NCBI RefSeq assembly: GCF_024172085.1
Contig: NZ_JAMZDZ010000001.1
Span: 5,332,001 to 5,396,000 of the forward strand
Direction of reading: 5' to 3'
DNA: 64,000 bases
Origin: Hamadaea flava
GTDB taxonomy: Bacteria; Actinomycetota; Actinomycetes; Mycobacteriales; Micromonosporaceae
In this document: positions 17,789 to 27,961 of the stretch, piece after piece
Layout: each line of letters starts with the position of its first letter
Numbering within the stretch: position 1 is the stretch's first letter
Position numbers and translations under genes: made by a program
The notes under the pieces: model-generated
What the model saw: the letters and a program-made list of their open reading frames with translations, nothing else
Database searches by the model: none
Told to the model about the DNA's origin: nothing

Positions 17789-19279
17789 ATGACGAAGCTT
17801 CGGGCCGCCTTCGCCGGGGTGACGGCCGCCCTCGTCGCCGTCGGCCTGGCCGAACTGGTCGCCGTCTTCACCGGGCCGCGCAGCGCGCCGCTGGTCGCGG
17901 TGGACGGGTGGGTGATCGACCATGTCCCGGAGTGGCTCAAACAGTTCGCGATCAGCGTCTTCGGCACCAACGACAAGCTCGCCCTGCTGACCGGCACGGC
18001 CGTCGTACTCCTGCTCATCGCGGCGGGCATCGGCCTGCTGGCTCGCCGCTCGGTCGCCCTCGGCGTCACCGGAATCTCGCTTTTCGCGCTGGTCGGAGCG
18101 GTCGCTGCGCTCACTCGCGAGGGCGCGACGATCGCGTGGGTCCTGCCCTCGGTGGTCGGTGGCGCCGCCGCGGCGCTCACTCTCTATCTCCTGGTACGCA
18201 CAGAGCAGCGGCCCGAGTCCGAGAGCAGCGATCGGCGTACCTTTCTGAAGCTGGCCGGGCTGACGGCGGCCGGTGCCGTGGTGGCGGGCCTGGCCGGGCG
18301 AGCCCTTGCGGATCGGCGCGGAGTGGCCGAAGCCCGTGCTCAGGTCGAGCTGCCCGCCCCGGCGGGTTCCCCGGCCCCCGCACCGTCCACATTGCCCGCC
18401 GATTATGCGACGAGCAACAAGGACTTCTACCGGATCGACACGTCGCTGATCGTGCCGCAGGTCGACCCGGACACCTGGAACCTGCGCATCCACGGCGCGG
18501 TCGACCACGAATTCACGATCACGTTCGCCGACCTGCTGGCGATGCCGATGATCGAGCGTTACGTGACCTTGGCCTGCGTATCCAACGAGGTCGGCGGCGA
18601 CTTGATCGGCAACGCGCGGTGGCTCGGCGTACCCGTCAAGACCCTGTTGGAGCGGGCAGGCCCGCACGCGGGCGCGGACCAGGTGGTGCAGCGGGCCGTG
18701 GACGGGTGGACCTGTGGCACCCCGACGCAGGTGTTGCTCGACGGCCGGGACGCGATGCTGGCGGTGGGGATGAACGGCGAGCCGCTGCCGGTGGAGCACG
18801 GTTTCCCGGTACGCATGGTGGTGCCCGGCCTGTACGGCTACGTGAGCGCCTGCAAGTGGATCACCGAGCTGGAGGTGACCACGTTCGCCGAGTTCGACGC
18901 CTATTGGGTACGCCGTGGCTGGTCCGCGCAGGCGCCGATCAAGACGCAGTCGCGCATCGACACGCCGACCGGGTCGAAGCGCGCCGGTGAGCTGACGATC
19001 GCCGGTGTGGCCTGGGCGCAGCATCGCGGCATCGCCAAGGTCGAGGTGCAGATCAGCACCGCGGCTCAGGCCGGCCGGTGGCAGGAGGCCGAGCTGCTCG
19101 ACACCGTCTCGATCGACACCTGGAAGCAGTGGCGACTGCCCTGGTCGGCGACGCCCGGTGAGTACACCTTGACTGTTCGTGCGACCGACGCGACCGGGCA
19201 GACGCAGACCGAGCAGCGCAGTTCCGTCGAGCCGGACGGCGCTACCGGCTGGCACTCCGTCCGCGTACGCGTGACGTGA
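17789..19279 (+). CDS. Membrane-anchored molybdopterin oxidoreductase (sulfite-oxidase fold)
   Basis: The N-terminal 140 residues hold four predicted membrane helices. An internal twin-arginine motif, Arg149-Arg150 in DRRTFLKL, is followed by a fifth hydrophobic helix. The outer part has the sulfite-oxidase-type Moco domain, with the Mo-ligating Cys in YVTLACVSNEVGGD and NARWLGVPVKTLL. A C-terminal dimerisation domain runs from about 385. The enzyme should act outside the membrane with Moco inserted before Tat export. The reaction and electron acceptor are unknown; sulfite oxidase or protein-repair reductase are possible. Confidence 0.88.
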   Translation: MTKLRAAFAGVTAALVAVGLAELVAVFTGPRSAPLVAVDGWVIDHVPEWLKQFAISVFGTNDKLALLTGTAVVLLLIAAGIGLLARRSVALGVTGISLFALVGAVAALTREGATIAWVLPSVVGGAAAALTLYLLVRTEQRPESESSDRRTFLKLAGLTAAGAVVAGLAGRALADRRGVAEARAQVELPAPAGSPAPAPSTLPADYATSNKDFYRIDTSLIVPQVDPDTWNLRIHGAVDHEFTITFADLLAMPMIERYVTLACVSNEVGGDLIGNARWLGVPVKTLLERAGPHAGADQVVQRAVDGWTCGTPTQVLLDGRDAMLAVGMNGEPLPVEHGFPVRMVVPGLYGYVSACKWITELEVTTFAEFDAYWVRRGWSAQAPIKTQSRIDTPTGSKRAGELTIAGVAWAQHRGIAKVEVQISTAAQAGRWQEAELLDTVSIDTWKQWRLPWSATPGEYTLTVRATDATGQTQTEQRSSVEPDGATGWHSVRVRVT

Positions 19280-19281
19280 CG

Positions 19282-19308
19282 AGCCCGAGGGCGCAAGGCC
19301 CTCGGGCT
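19282..19308. terminator. Stem-loop between the convergent molybdoenzyme and whiB genes
   Basis: The 11-bp perfect arms 19282-19292 and 19298-19308 (AGCCCGAGGGC and its complement) enclose a 5-base loop, directly after the stop at 19279. Confidence 0.75.
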
Positions 19309-19345
19309 GCCGAGAATGCTGCTGTTGCCGAGAATGAGATAGGGG

Positions 19346-19711
19346 TCAGTGGCGTTGAGCGGGGATGCCCCGCGCCAGCCTGGCTTCGAGCCGGGGGACG
19401 TCGACCTGGTGGCTGTGCCGGTCGGCGAGGTCCTTCCAGCCGATCATCTGTAGTCGGAGGCGTTCGGTCTCGGTGAAACCGCCCCAGACGCCGTAGGTCT
19501 CGTGAGTGACGAGCGCGTGGGCTGCGCATTCTGCGCGAACGGGACAATTACGGCACACCTGCTTCGCCGCGGACTCCCGGCGCCCCCGTGAGGAGCCCCG
19601 TTCGCCGTCCGGGTGGAAGAACTGCGCACTGTCTCGTCCCCGACAGGCACCCTCGTGTTGCCACTCCCAGATGTCCGCTATCGGACCTGGGAGCCTACGT
19701 ACGTTGGTCAT
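19346..19711 (-). CDS. whiB3: WhiB-family iron-sulfur regulator, WhiB3/WhiD type
   Basis: This 121-residue protein should carry a [4Fe-4S] cluster on Cys23, Cys53, Cys56 and Cys62, followed by the GVWGGFTETER turn that contacts sigma factor region 4. The N-terminus LPGPIADIWEWQ...FFHPDGERG matches WhiB3 of M. tuberculosis and WhiD of Streptomyces rather than other WhiB classes. The neighbourhood (groEL1, a BldM-like gene, guaB) agrees with whiD. The start is ATG 19711 behind a GGGAGGTGA site. A role in redox or sporulation control is inferred from homologues. Confidence 0.93.
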   Translation of the reverse strand: MTNVRRLPGPIADIWEWQHEGACRGRDSAQFFHPDGERGSSRGRRESAAKQVCRNCPVRAECAAHALVTHETYGVWGGFTETERLRLQMIGWKDLADRHSHQVDVPRLEARLARGIPAQRH

Positions 19712-19975
19712 CGGTCACCTCCCGATGCTGGCCGCGTCGCGATTTTTCCGCACAGTGGTGCCATACCCATGGCTGGGCCGTGACATGCGAACCCACACGG
19801 GGGGCCGACGAAAGACGTTACTCCTCCTACACTCGTCTGTCAGGAGTCATCTGTCCCGGTCATCCTGGGTCGCCCGACCCGGCGGCGCGTGACAGAGTTT
19901 TCGACACTTTCCCCCGAAACCGCGTAATGATCAGTGTTTCTCGTGGTCTCCTCCATAGAGGAGAGGGGGATCACC

Positions 19976-20755
19976 GTGCAGACCGTCCTCGTATGCGTCC
20001 GCTCCGCCCAGGCGGCACAAGGCGTCGCCACCTGTGCCCAACGGCTCGGCGTCATGCCCGCCGTCCGTACCGCCGTGACCGCTCATGACGCGCTCACGCA
20101 GCTCACGACCGAGCCCGCCGAGATCATCCTGGTGGACACGGCACTCACCCGGCCGGACACGGTCGGCTTCACCCGTCGCGCGCTTCAGGTCTCGCCCCGC
20201 GCCACCCTGGTGCTCTTCGGCCTCGAAGACCCCCAGATCGCCCGGGCGGCGATAGAGGCCGGCGCGCGTGGACTCATCGGCGGAGCCGACGGCGACGTCG
20301 TCAGCGCGGCGGCCAAAGCCCTGCTGCTAGTCATCGTCCGGTACGCCACCGCACCGGCTGCCCGCCCACCCGATCCGGCGTGGGCCACCCGCCCCACCAA
20401 CGGCGGGCCGGGCGTACCGGGCGGAACCATGCGCTGGCCGGCCAACGGCGCACCCGCCGCGGCGACGCGCAGCGTCGGCCTGCCGACCATGGTTCCCGCT
20501 CAGCGCTCCGACCTGCCGGACGACACGCGGCTCCCCTCACCGCTGCGCCCGACCCGCTCGACCACCCTCACCGAGCGGGAACTGCAGGTCTTACGCGGCA
20601 TGGCTGACGGCCGCAGCAACGCCGAGATCGGCCGGGAGCTGTTCGTCTCGGAGGACACGGTCAAGACGCACGCCCGGCGGTTGTTCCGCAAGCTGGGCGC
20701 GCGGGACCGGGCTCATGCCGTGGCGGCCGGATTCCGGGCCGGCTTGGTCAACTAG
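19976..20755 (+). CDS. BldM-like LuxR-family regulator with degenerate receiver domain
   Basis: The C-terminal 64 residues (LTERELQVLRGMADGRSNAEIGRELFVSEDT onwards) are nearly the DNA-binding domain of Streptomyces BldM, and the position beside whiB3/whiD matches the whiD-bldM pair. The N-terminal 115 residues still look receiver-like and keep Asp54 (IILVDTAL), but the acidic pair near the N-terminus is replaced by Val-Arg and the conserved Lys is missing. A Pro/Ala-rich linker of about 80 residues separates the halves. GTG 19976 behind a GAGGAGAGGGGG site is the start (259 residues); the 264 bases upstream hold divergent promoters. Confidence 0.85.
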   Translation: MQTVLVCVRSAQAAQGVATCAQRLGVMPAVRTAVTAHDALTQLTTEPAEIILVDTALTRPDTVGFTRRALQVSPRATLVLFGLEDPQIARAAIEAGARGLIGGADGDVVSAAAKALLLVIVRYATAPAARPPDPAWATRPTNGGPGVPGGTMRWPANGAPAAATRSVGLPTMVPAQRSDLPDDTRLPSPLRPTRSTTLTERELQVLRGMADGRSNAEIGRELFVSEDTVKTHARRLFRKLGARDRAHAVAAGFRAGLVN

Positions 20756-20825
20756 CGCATAAGCACAGACACACGGGGACGGGCCAAGGCGTTACCCCTC
20801 ACGCCTTGCCCTCAGCTCATCGCTC

Positions 20826-20861
20826 GCGCGCTGGATCAGGAGACCTCCTGACCCAGCGCGC
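20826..20861. terminator. Bidirectional stem-loop between convergent genes
   Basis: A 17-bp stem with one mismatch (20826-20842 with 20845-20861) and a 2-base centre separates the BldM-like gene from the convergent DUF5319 gene. Confidence 0.7.
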
Positions 20862-20889
20862 TAGGCGCGTTGCGGGACGAAGGCGACAA

Positions 20890-21270
20890 TCAGCCGTTCT
20901 CGGCGAGGTCGGCCACGGCGTCGCTGTAGCCGCGGGCGTACTCCCAGCTCACGTAGTGATCGGGGTCGGGATCGTACGCCGGCTCGTGGACACGCGGCCG
21001 GCCGGAGTCGAGCAGATGACGTAGATTGCCGCGCAGCAGGTCCCAGTCGAAGTAATGCGGTTCCTGGCAGTCCTGGCAGTCGATGACGAGCCCGCGAATG
21101 CCCCGCGGAGACAGCAGAACCTGGAAGACCTCGAGCTCGCCGAGGTCCTCCATGAGGTCTTCCCGCTCCTCCGGCGACAGTTCGTCGAACTCGTCACCGT
21201 CCGGGTCGCCGAGGTTGGCGGCCGGGTCGGCCGGATCGCCGTGGAAGGGATCGAGCGGCTCATCGTGCAC
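20890..21270 (-). CDS. DUF5319 family protein
   Basis: This 126-residue acidic cytoplasmic protein begins HDEPLDPFHGDPADP, the start pattern of DUF5319 proteins, which sit next to guaB in mycobacteria and streptomycetes. It has a CQDCQEPHYFDWDLL segment with a Cys-x2-Cys pair that could bind metal. The start is GTG 21270; longer in-frame readings lack family support. The function is unknown. It is divergent from guaB. Confidence 0.82.
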   Translation of the reverse strand: MHDEPLDPFHGDPADPAANLGDPDGDEFDELSPEEREDLMEDLGELEVFQVLLSPRGIRGLVIDCQDCQEPHYFDWDLLRGNLRHLLDSGRPRVHEPAYDPDPDHYVSWEYARGYSDAVADLAENG

Positions 21271-21440
21271 ACCTTCACCGTAATGCCATTCGACGGGTGA
21301 TGTGGCATCGGCTGGGGCCGAGTCGCCCAGTCGATCTCCCCTATGGCGGCGGTCGATCATCACAGCCCACCGGGGTCCTGTGGAGCCGCACTGGCTGGCC
21401 CGCCCGCACGCCCCAGACAAGGCCAGCCCCAAGGGCTGGC

Positions 21441-22973
<1,533 letters not shown>

Positions 22974-22983
22974 AGGGCCGCCA

Positions 22984-24105
22984 ATGCGTGACACCGTCGA
23001 GATCGGACTGGGTAAGGCCGCGCAGCGCGGTTATCACCTCGACGACGTGGCCATCGTGCCGAGCCGCCGGACCCGGGACGTCGACGACGTCTCCACCGCC
23101 TGGCAGCTCGACGCGTACCGGTTCGAGATCCCGTGCGCGGCGCATCCGAGCGACGCGACGATGTCGCCCGACCGGGTGATCGAGCTGGGCCGCCTCGGCG
23201 GTCTCGGCATCCTCAACGTCGAGGGGCTCTGGACACGTTACGAGGACCCCTCGAAGCTGCTGGCCGACCTGCGGACGGTCGTCGAGGCGGAGGAGCCGGT
23301 CACCCCGCGGCTGCAGGAGATCTACGCCGAGCCGATCAAGCCGGAGCTGATCACCGAGCGCGTACGCGTGATGCGGGAAGCCGGGATCACCGTGGCGGTC
23401 CGGGTGTCGCCGCAGCACACCTTGGCGCTCGCCCCGGTGATCCTGGACGCCGGCGTCGACCTGCTGGTCATCCAGGGCACCGTCGTCTCGGCGGAGCATG
23501 TCTCCACTGTGGATGAGCCGCTGAACCTCAAGGAGTTCATCGCCGACCTCGATCTGCCCGTGATCGTCGGCGGCTGCACGAACTACCAGACCGCGCTGCA
23601 CCTGATGCGTACCGGTGCGGCCGGGGTCATCGTCGGTCTCGGCGCGGACGACGACTCCACGAGCGACACCGTCCTCGGCATCCGCGTTCCGATGGCGACG
23701 GCGATCGCGGACGCGGCGGCGGCCCGCCGGGACTACCTCGACGAGACCGGTGGCCGCTACGTCCACCTGATCGCCGACGGCGACATCCACACGTCCGGCG
23801 ACATCGCGCGGGCGCTGGCCTGCGGAGCGGACTCGGTCATGCTGGGCGCGCCGCTCGCCTTGGCCGAGGGCTCGCCGGCCGGCGGCCTGTGGTGGCACTC
23901 GTCGGCGAGCCACCCGAAGCTGCCCCGCAGCGCGGTCGGCTACTACGCCGAGCCGATGGGCAGCCTGGACCAGGTGCTCTACGGGCCGTCCGACGACCCG
24001 TACGGCCGGATGAACCTGTTCGGCGGGCTCAAGCGCGCGATGGCCAAGTGCGGCTACCGCGACGTCAAGGAGTTCCAGAAGGTCGGTCTGATGCTCGACC
24101 GCTGA
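22984..24105 (+). CDS. guaB3: GuaB3 family IMP dehydrogenase-related protein
   Basis: This 373-residue barrel protein lacks CBS domains and follows guaB by 10 bases, the standard actinobacterial arrangement. The loop that holds the catalytic Cys in true IMPDH reads VIVGLGADDDSTSD here, with no Cys, as I recall for M. tuberculosis GuaB3. The phosphate-binding region LIADGDIHTSGDIARALACGAD is kept. It therefore probably binds a purine nucleotide but may not run the IMPDH reaction; GMP reductase activity is reported for cyanobacterial GuaB3 proteins. The exact role is uncertain. Confidence 0.92.
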   Translation: MRDTVEIGLGKAAQRGYHLDDVAIVPSRRTRDVDDVSTAWQLDAYRFEIPCAAHPSDATMSPDRVIELGRLGGLGILNVEGLWTRYEDPSKLLADLRTVVEAEEPVTPRLQEIYAEPIKPELITERVRVMREAGITVAVRVSPQHTLALAPVILDAGVDLLVIQGTVVSAEHVSTVDEPLNLKEFIADLDLPVIVGGCTNYQTALHLMRTGAAGVIVGLGADDDSTSDTVLGIRVPMATAIADAAAARRDYLDETGGRYVHLIADGDIHTSGDIARALACGADSVMLGAPLALAEGSPAGGLWWHSSASHPKLPRSAVGYYAEPMGSLDQVLYGPSDDPYGRMNLFGGLKRAMAKCGYRDVKEFQKVGLMLDR

Positions 24106-24107
24106 GA

Positions 24108-24113
24108 TAGCTT
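24108..24113 (+). promoter_or_regulatory. -10 box of a leaderless M1 peptidase transcript
   Basis: TAGCTT, overlapping the end of guaB3, ends 8 bases before the ATG at 24121. Confidence 0.4.
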
Positions 24114-24120
24114 TGCTCGC

Positions 24121-25572
24121 ATGCGGCGCAAGCTTCCCGGCGGACTGGTCGGTCCTCTCGCGGTTCTCCTCACGGTCGCCCTGGTCGGCTGCACGCCGAC
24201 CGGGCGCGACCCGATCACCCTGCCGTCGATGCCGACTCCGGTCGCGCCGGAGTCGGTGACGCAGGGTGTCGGCTCGGCCGGCATCGGCGACCCGTACTTC
24301 CCGACCTACGGCAACGGCGGCTACGACGTCGAGACCTACGATCTCGCGATCAAGCTCGCCGCCGACGGCGGGATCGAGGGCGTCGCCACGCTCACCGCCA
24401 AGGCGACCGCCGCGCTTCAGCAGTTCAACCTCGACCTGCGCGGGCTTACCGTGTCCAGCGTGCAGGTAGGCGCGGACGCCGCGACCTTCCGGCGGGACGG
24501 CGACGAACTGATCGTCCAGCCCAAGGTCGCGCTCACGTCGGGGTCCGGCTTCACGGCGACCGTCCGGTACGCCGGCAAGCCGAGCGAGATCTCGTCGCTC
24601 ACGTTGGGGCAGACCGGTTTCCGCCGGATCAACGGCGTCGAGTACATGGCGGGCGAGCCCGAGTCGGCGAGCACCTGGTTCCCGGTCAACGACCACCCGT
24701 CGGACAAGGCGAAGTACACGCTGGCCTTCACCGTCCCGGACGGCGAGGAGGTCATCAGCAACGGCACGCTGGCCAAGAAGGAGTCGGCCGGCGGCTGGAC
24801 GACCTGGCGCTGGACGGTCGGCTCGCCGATGGCCTCCTACCTGACCACGTTCGCGGTCGGGGATCTGCGCACGGTGGAGAGCACGCACAACGGCAAGCCG
24901 GTCCGGATCGCGATCGCCAAGTCGATCACCGATCCCCAGGTCGAGGCGGCGGTGGCGAAGACGCCGGTGATCTGCGACTACTTCGAGCAATACTTCGGGG
25001 CGTACCCGTTCGAGGCGTACGGGGCGATCGTGGTCGACGACCCGGAGCTGGGCTTCTCCCTGGAGACCCAGACCCGGCCGATCTACCCGGCGTCCATGGT
25101 GGACAGAGGTGACACCGGCGGCGTGGTCGCCCACGAGCTGGCCCATCAGTGGTTCGGCGACAGCGTCTCGGTGAAGCAGTGGGCCGACATCTGGCTCAAT
25201 GAGGGGTTCGCCACGTACGCCCAATGGATGTGGCAGGAGCACAGCGGCGGCCCGACGATCTCCGAGCAGTTCGAGCGCCAGTTCCGCAACGAGTCCAGCT
25301 CGATCTGGCGTACGCCGCCGGCCGAGCCGGGTGCGGCCAAGGTCTTCAGCAGCTCGGTCTACCAGCGGGGCGGCATGGCACTGCACGCGCTGCGGCTGAA
25401 GGTCGGCGACGAGAAGTTCTTCTCGATCCTGAAGACCTGGGCCGCCGAGAAGCAGTTCGGCAACGGGACGACGGCGGAGTTCCAGAAGGTCGCCGAGCGG
25501 ATCAGCGGTCAGTCCTTGCAGGCGCTCTTCCAGGACTGGCTCTACGACACCGACCGGCCCGCCCACCCCTAG
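24121..25572 (+). CDS. M1 family metallopeptidase, lipoprotein
   Basis: The 483-residue protein begins with a lipoprotein signal ending LVGC (Cys about 24), so it is anchored outside the membrane. It has the M1 zinc site HELAH in GVVAHELAHQWFG, with the third ligand Glu in WLNEGFATYAQ, and FSLETQTRPIY in place of the GAMEN exopeptidase motif. It lacks the large C-terminal domain of aminopeptidase N. It should trim peptides at the cell surface. The ATG fits a leaderless promoter. Confidence 0.92.
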   Translation: MRRKLPGGLVGPLAVLLTVALVGCTPTGRDPITLPSMPTPVAPESVTQGVGSAGIGDPYFPTYGNGGYDVETYDLAIKLAADGGIEGVATLTAKATAALQQFNLDLRGLTVSSVQVGADAATFRRDGDELIVQPKVALTSGSGFTATVRYAGKPSEISSLTLGQTGFRRINGVEYMAGEPESASTWFPVNDHPSDKAKYTLAFTVPDGEEVISNGTLAKKESAGGWTTWRWTVGSPMASYLTTFAVGDLRTVESTHNGKPVRIAIAKSITDPQVEAAVAKTPVICDYFEQYFGAYPFEAYGAIVVDDPELGFSLETQTRPIYPASMVDRGDTGGVVAHELAHQWFGDSVSVKQWADIWLNEGFATYAQWMWQEHSGGPTISEQFERQFRNESSSIWRTPPAEPGAAKVFSSSVYQRGGMALHALRLKVGDEKFFSILKTWAAEKQFGNGTTAEFQKVAERISGQSLQALFQDWLYDTDRPAHP

Positions 25573-25592
25573 CCACGAACGTTACTCGGTGG

Positions 25593-25599
25593 TAATAAT
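25593..25599 (+). promoter_or_regulatory. -10-like TAATAAT before the broken oxidoreductase gene
   Basis: TAATAAT ends 7 bases before the ATG at 25606 and is flanked by a 5-bp inverted repeat (GGTGG/CCACC), so the promoter may survive although the gene is broken. Confidence 0.4.
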
Positions 25600-25605
25600 C
25601 CACCA

Positions 25606-26330
25606 ATGAGGTTCGACGTCGTCGTCATCGGCTCCGGGTTCGGCGGGAGCGTGGCCGCGCTGCGCCTGGCCGAGAAGGGCTACAAGGTCGCGGTGTTGGA
25701 GGCGGGCCGCCGGTTCGCCGACGCGGACTTCGCCAAGACCAGCTGGCGGCTGCGGCGCTACCTGTGGGCGCCCGCGCTCGGCTGTTACGGCATCCAGCGG
25801 ATCACGCTGCTGCGCCCGGCCAAGGGCCAGCCGGGCGCCGGGGTCATGGTGCTCTCCGGAGCCGGTGTCGGCGGCGGCAGCCTCGTGTACGCCAACACGC
25901 TGTACCGCCCGCTGCCCGACTTCTACGCCGACCCGCAGTGGCGGGGCATCTACGCCTGCTCGCCGAGGAGATCGGCGGGATACCCGGCGGCTCGGTGCCC
26001 GAGGCGTTCAACGTCCCGATGACCGCGCACATCCTGGGCGGGGCGGCGATCGGGGCCACCCGGGACGACGGCGTCGTCGACGCGTACCACCGGATCTTCG
26101 GCCACGACGGGCTGCACGTCGTCGACGGCGCCGCGGTGACCGCGAACCTGGGGGTGAATCCCTCGCTGACGATCACCGCGCAGGCCGAGCGGGCGTTCTC
26201 GTTCTGGCCGAACAAGGGCGAGATCGACCCCCGGCCGCCGCTGGGCGCGGCCTACGCCCGGATCGAGCCGGTCTTCCCAGCTGATCCGGCTGTCCCGGCC
26301 GGTGCTCCGGCCGCGTTGCGGGCAGTGTGA
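25606..26330 (+). pseudogene. GMC oxidoreductase (ChoD/cholesterol-oxidase type) with large internal deletion and frame change
   Basis: The first about 116 codons give the FAD-binding N-terminus ([20 protein letters not shown], then [23 protein letters not shown]). From about 25955 the homologous sequence continues in another frame as the extreme C-terminus of the same family ([48 protein letters not shown], stop at 26330). The original frame runs on without homology to 26022. Family members are about 560 residues; about 300 central residues are missing. Position between guaB3 and guaA matches choD of mycobacteria. It cannot make an active enzyme unless this is an assembly error. Confidence 0.85.
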
Positions 26331-26380
26331 CGTCGGCGTCCCGACAGCCGCCGCTGAGCAGGGGCGACCGGACCGCACGA

Positions 26381-26386
26381 TAGGGT
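26381..26386 (+). promoter_or_regulatory. -10 box of the leaderless guaA transcript
   Basis: TAGGGT ends exactly 7 bases before the ATG at 26393. Confidence 0.55.
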
Positions 26387-26392
26387 TGTCGC

Positions 26393-27943
26393 ATGACGAC
26401 GCCGCGCCCGGTCCTCGTGGTGGACTTCGGAGCCCAGTACGCCCAGCTGATCGCCCGCCGAGTCCGCGAGGCGAAGGTCTACTCCGAGATCGTCCCGCAC
26501 TCGATGCCGGTGGCCGAGATGCTGGCCAAGGACCCGGCCGCGATCATCCTGTCGGGTGGGCCGTCGAGCGTCTACGAGCCCGGCGCGCCCCAGGTCGACG
26601 GGAAGCTCTTCGACGCCGGGGTGCCCGTCTTCGGCATCTGCTACGGCTTCCAGGCGATGGCCCAGGCGCTCGGCGGCACCGTGGCGCACACCGGCCGCCG
26701 GGAGTTCGGCGGTACGCCGCTCCGCGTCGCGGGTGAGAGCGCGCTGATGGTCGGGCTGCCGGCCGAGCAGAACGTCTGGATGAGCCACGGCGACTCCGTC
26801 TCCGAGGCGCCCCAGGGCTTCACCGTGACCGCCACCTCGGCGGGTGCGCCGGTGGCCGCGTTCGAGCACGTCGCCCAGGGCTTCGCTGGAGTGCAGTTCC
26901 ACCCCGAGGTCGGGCACACGCCGCACGGTCAGAAGATGCTGGAGCGGTTCCTTTACGACATCGCCAGGATCGAGCCCACCTGGACCATGGGCAACATCAT
27001 CGACGACCAGGTCGCGGCCATCCAGGCGCAGGTCGGCTCGGCCGAGGTGATCTGCGGGCTGTCCGGCGGCGTCGACTCGGCGGTGGCCGCCGCGCTCGTC
27101 CACAAGGCCGTCGGTGACCAGCTCACCTGCGTCTTCGTCGACCACGGACTGCTCCGGGCCGGCGAGGCCGAGCAGGTCGAGCGGGACTACGTCGCCGCGA
27201 CCGGCATCAAGCTGAAGGTCGTCGACGCTTCGGAGCGTTTCCTGGCCGCGCTGGCCGGGGTCACCGACCCTGAGGAGAAGCGCAAGATCATCGGCCGGGA
27301 GTTCATCCGGGTCTTCGAGGCCGCCGCGCGCGAGATCGCGTCCGCCGGCGACGTCCAGTTCCTCGTGCAGGGCACGCTCTACCCGGACGTGGTCGAGTCC
27401 GGCGGCGGCACCGGCACCGCCAACATCAAGTCCCACCACAACGTCGGCGGGCTGCCGGACGACCTCCAGTTCAAGCTGGTCGAGCCGCTGCGCACGCTGT
27501 TCAAGGACGAGGTCCGCGCGCTCGGCGCCACCCTCGGCCTGCCCGAGGAGATGGTCTGGCGACACCCGTTCCCCGGCCCCGGCCTGGCCATCCGCATCAT
27601 CGGCGCGGTCGACCGCGAGCGCCTCGACATCCTGCGCGCCGCCGACAAGATCGGTCGCGAGGAACTGACCGCGGCCGGGCTCGACCGCGACGTCTGGCAG
27701 TTCCCGGTGGTGTTGCTGGCCGACGTGCGGTCGGTGGGCGTACAGGGCGACGGGCGCACCTACGGCCACCCGGTGGTGCTCCGGCCGGTGTCCAGTGAGG
27801 ACGCCATGACCGCCGACTGGTCCCGGCTGCCGTACGACGTCATCGCCAAGATCTCGACCCGGATCACGAACGAGGTCAGGGAAGTGAACCGAGTAGTCCT
27901 CGACGTGACGAGCAAGCCCCCAGGCACGATCGAGTGGGAGTGA
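26393..27943 (+). CDS. guaA: GMP synthase (glutamine-hydrolysing)
   Basis: GuaA aminates XMP to GMP using glutamine and ATP. The 516 residues begin with the class I amidotransferase, with catalytic Cys in FGICYGFQ and the His/Glu of [11 protein letters not shown]. The ATP pyrophosphatase domain has [12 protein letters not shown], and the C-terminal dimerisation domain ends [15 protein letters not shown]...PPGTIEWE. The start ATG fits a leaderless promoter. It completes the GMP branch with guaB. The convergent Nudix gene ends 18 bases downstream. Confidence 0.97.
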   Translation: MTTPRPVLVVDFGAQYAQLIARRVREAKVYSEIVPHSMPVAEMLAKDPAAIILSGGPSSVYEPGAPQVDGKLFDAGVPVFGICYGFQAMAQALGGTVAHTGRREFGGTPLRVAGESALMVGLPAEQNVWMSHGDSVSEAPQGFTVTATSAGAPVAAFEHVAQGFAGVQFHPEVGHTPHGQKMLERFLYDIARIEPTWTMGNIIDDQVAAIQAQVGSAEVICGLSGGVDSAVAAALVHKAVGDQLTCVFVDHGLLRAGEAEQVERDYVAATGIKLKVVDASERFLAALAGVTDPEEKRKIIGREFIRVFEAAAREIASAGDVQFLVQGTLYPDVVESGGGTGTANIKSHHNVGGLPDDLQFKLVEPLRTLFKDEVRALGATLGLPEEMVWRHPFPGPGLAIRIIGAVDRERLDILRAADKIGREELTAAGLDRDVWQFPVVLLADVRSVGVQGDGRTYGHPVVLRPVSSEDAMTADWSRLPYDVIAKISTRITNEVREVNRVVLDVTSKPPGTIEWE

Positions 27944-27961
27944 GTTCTCGCGAGCCGGCGG

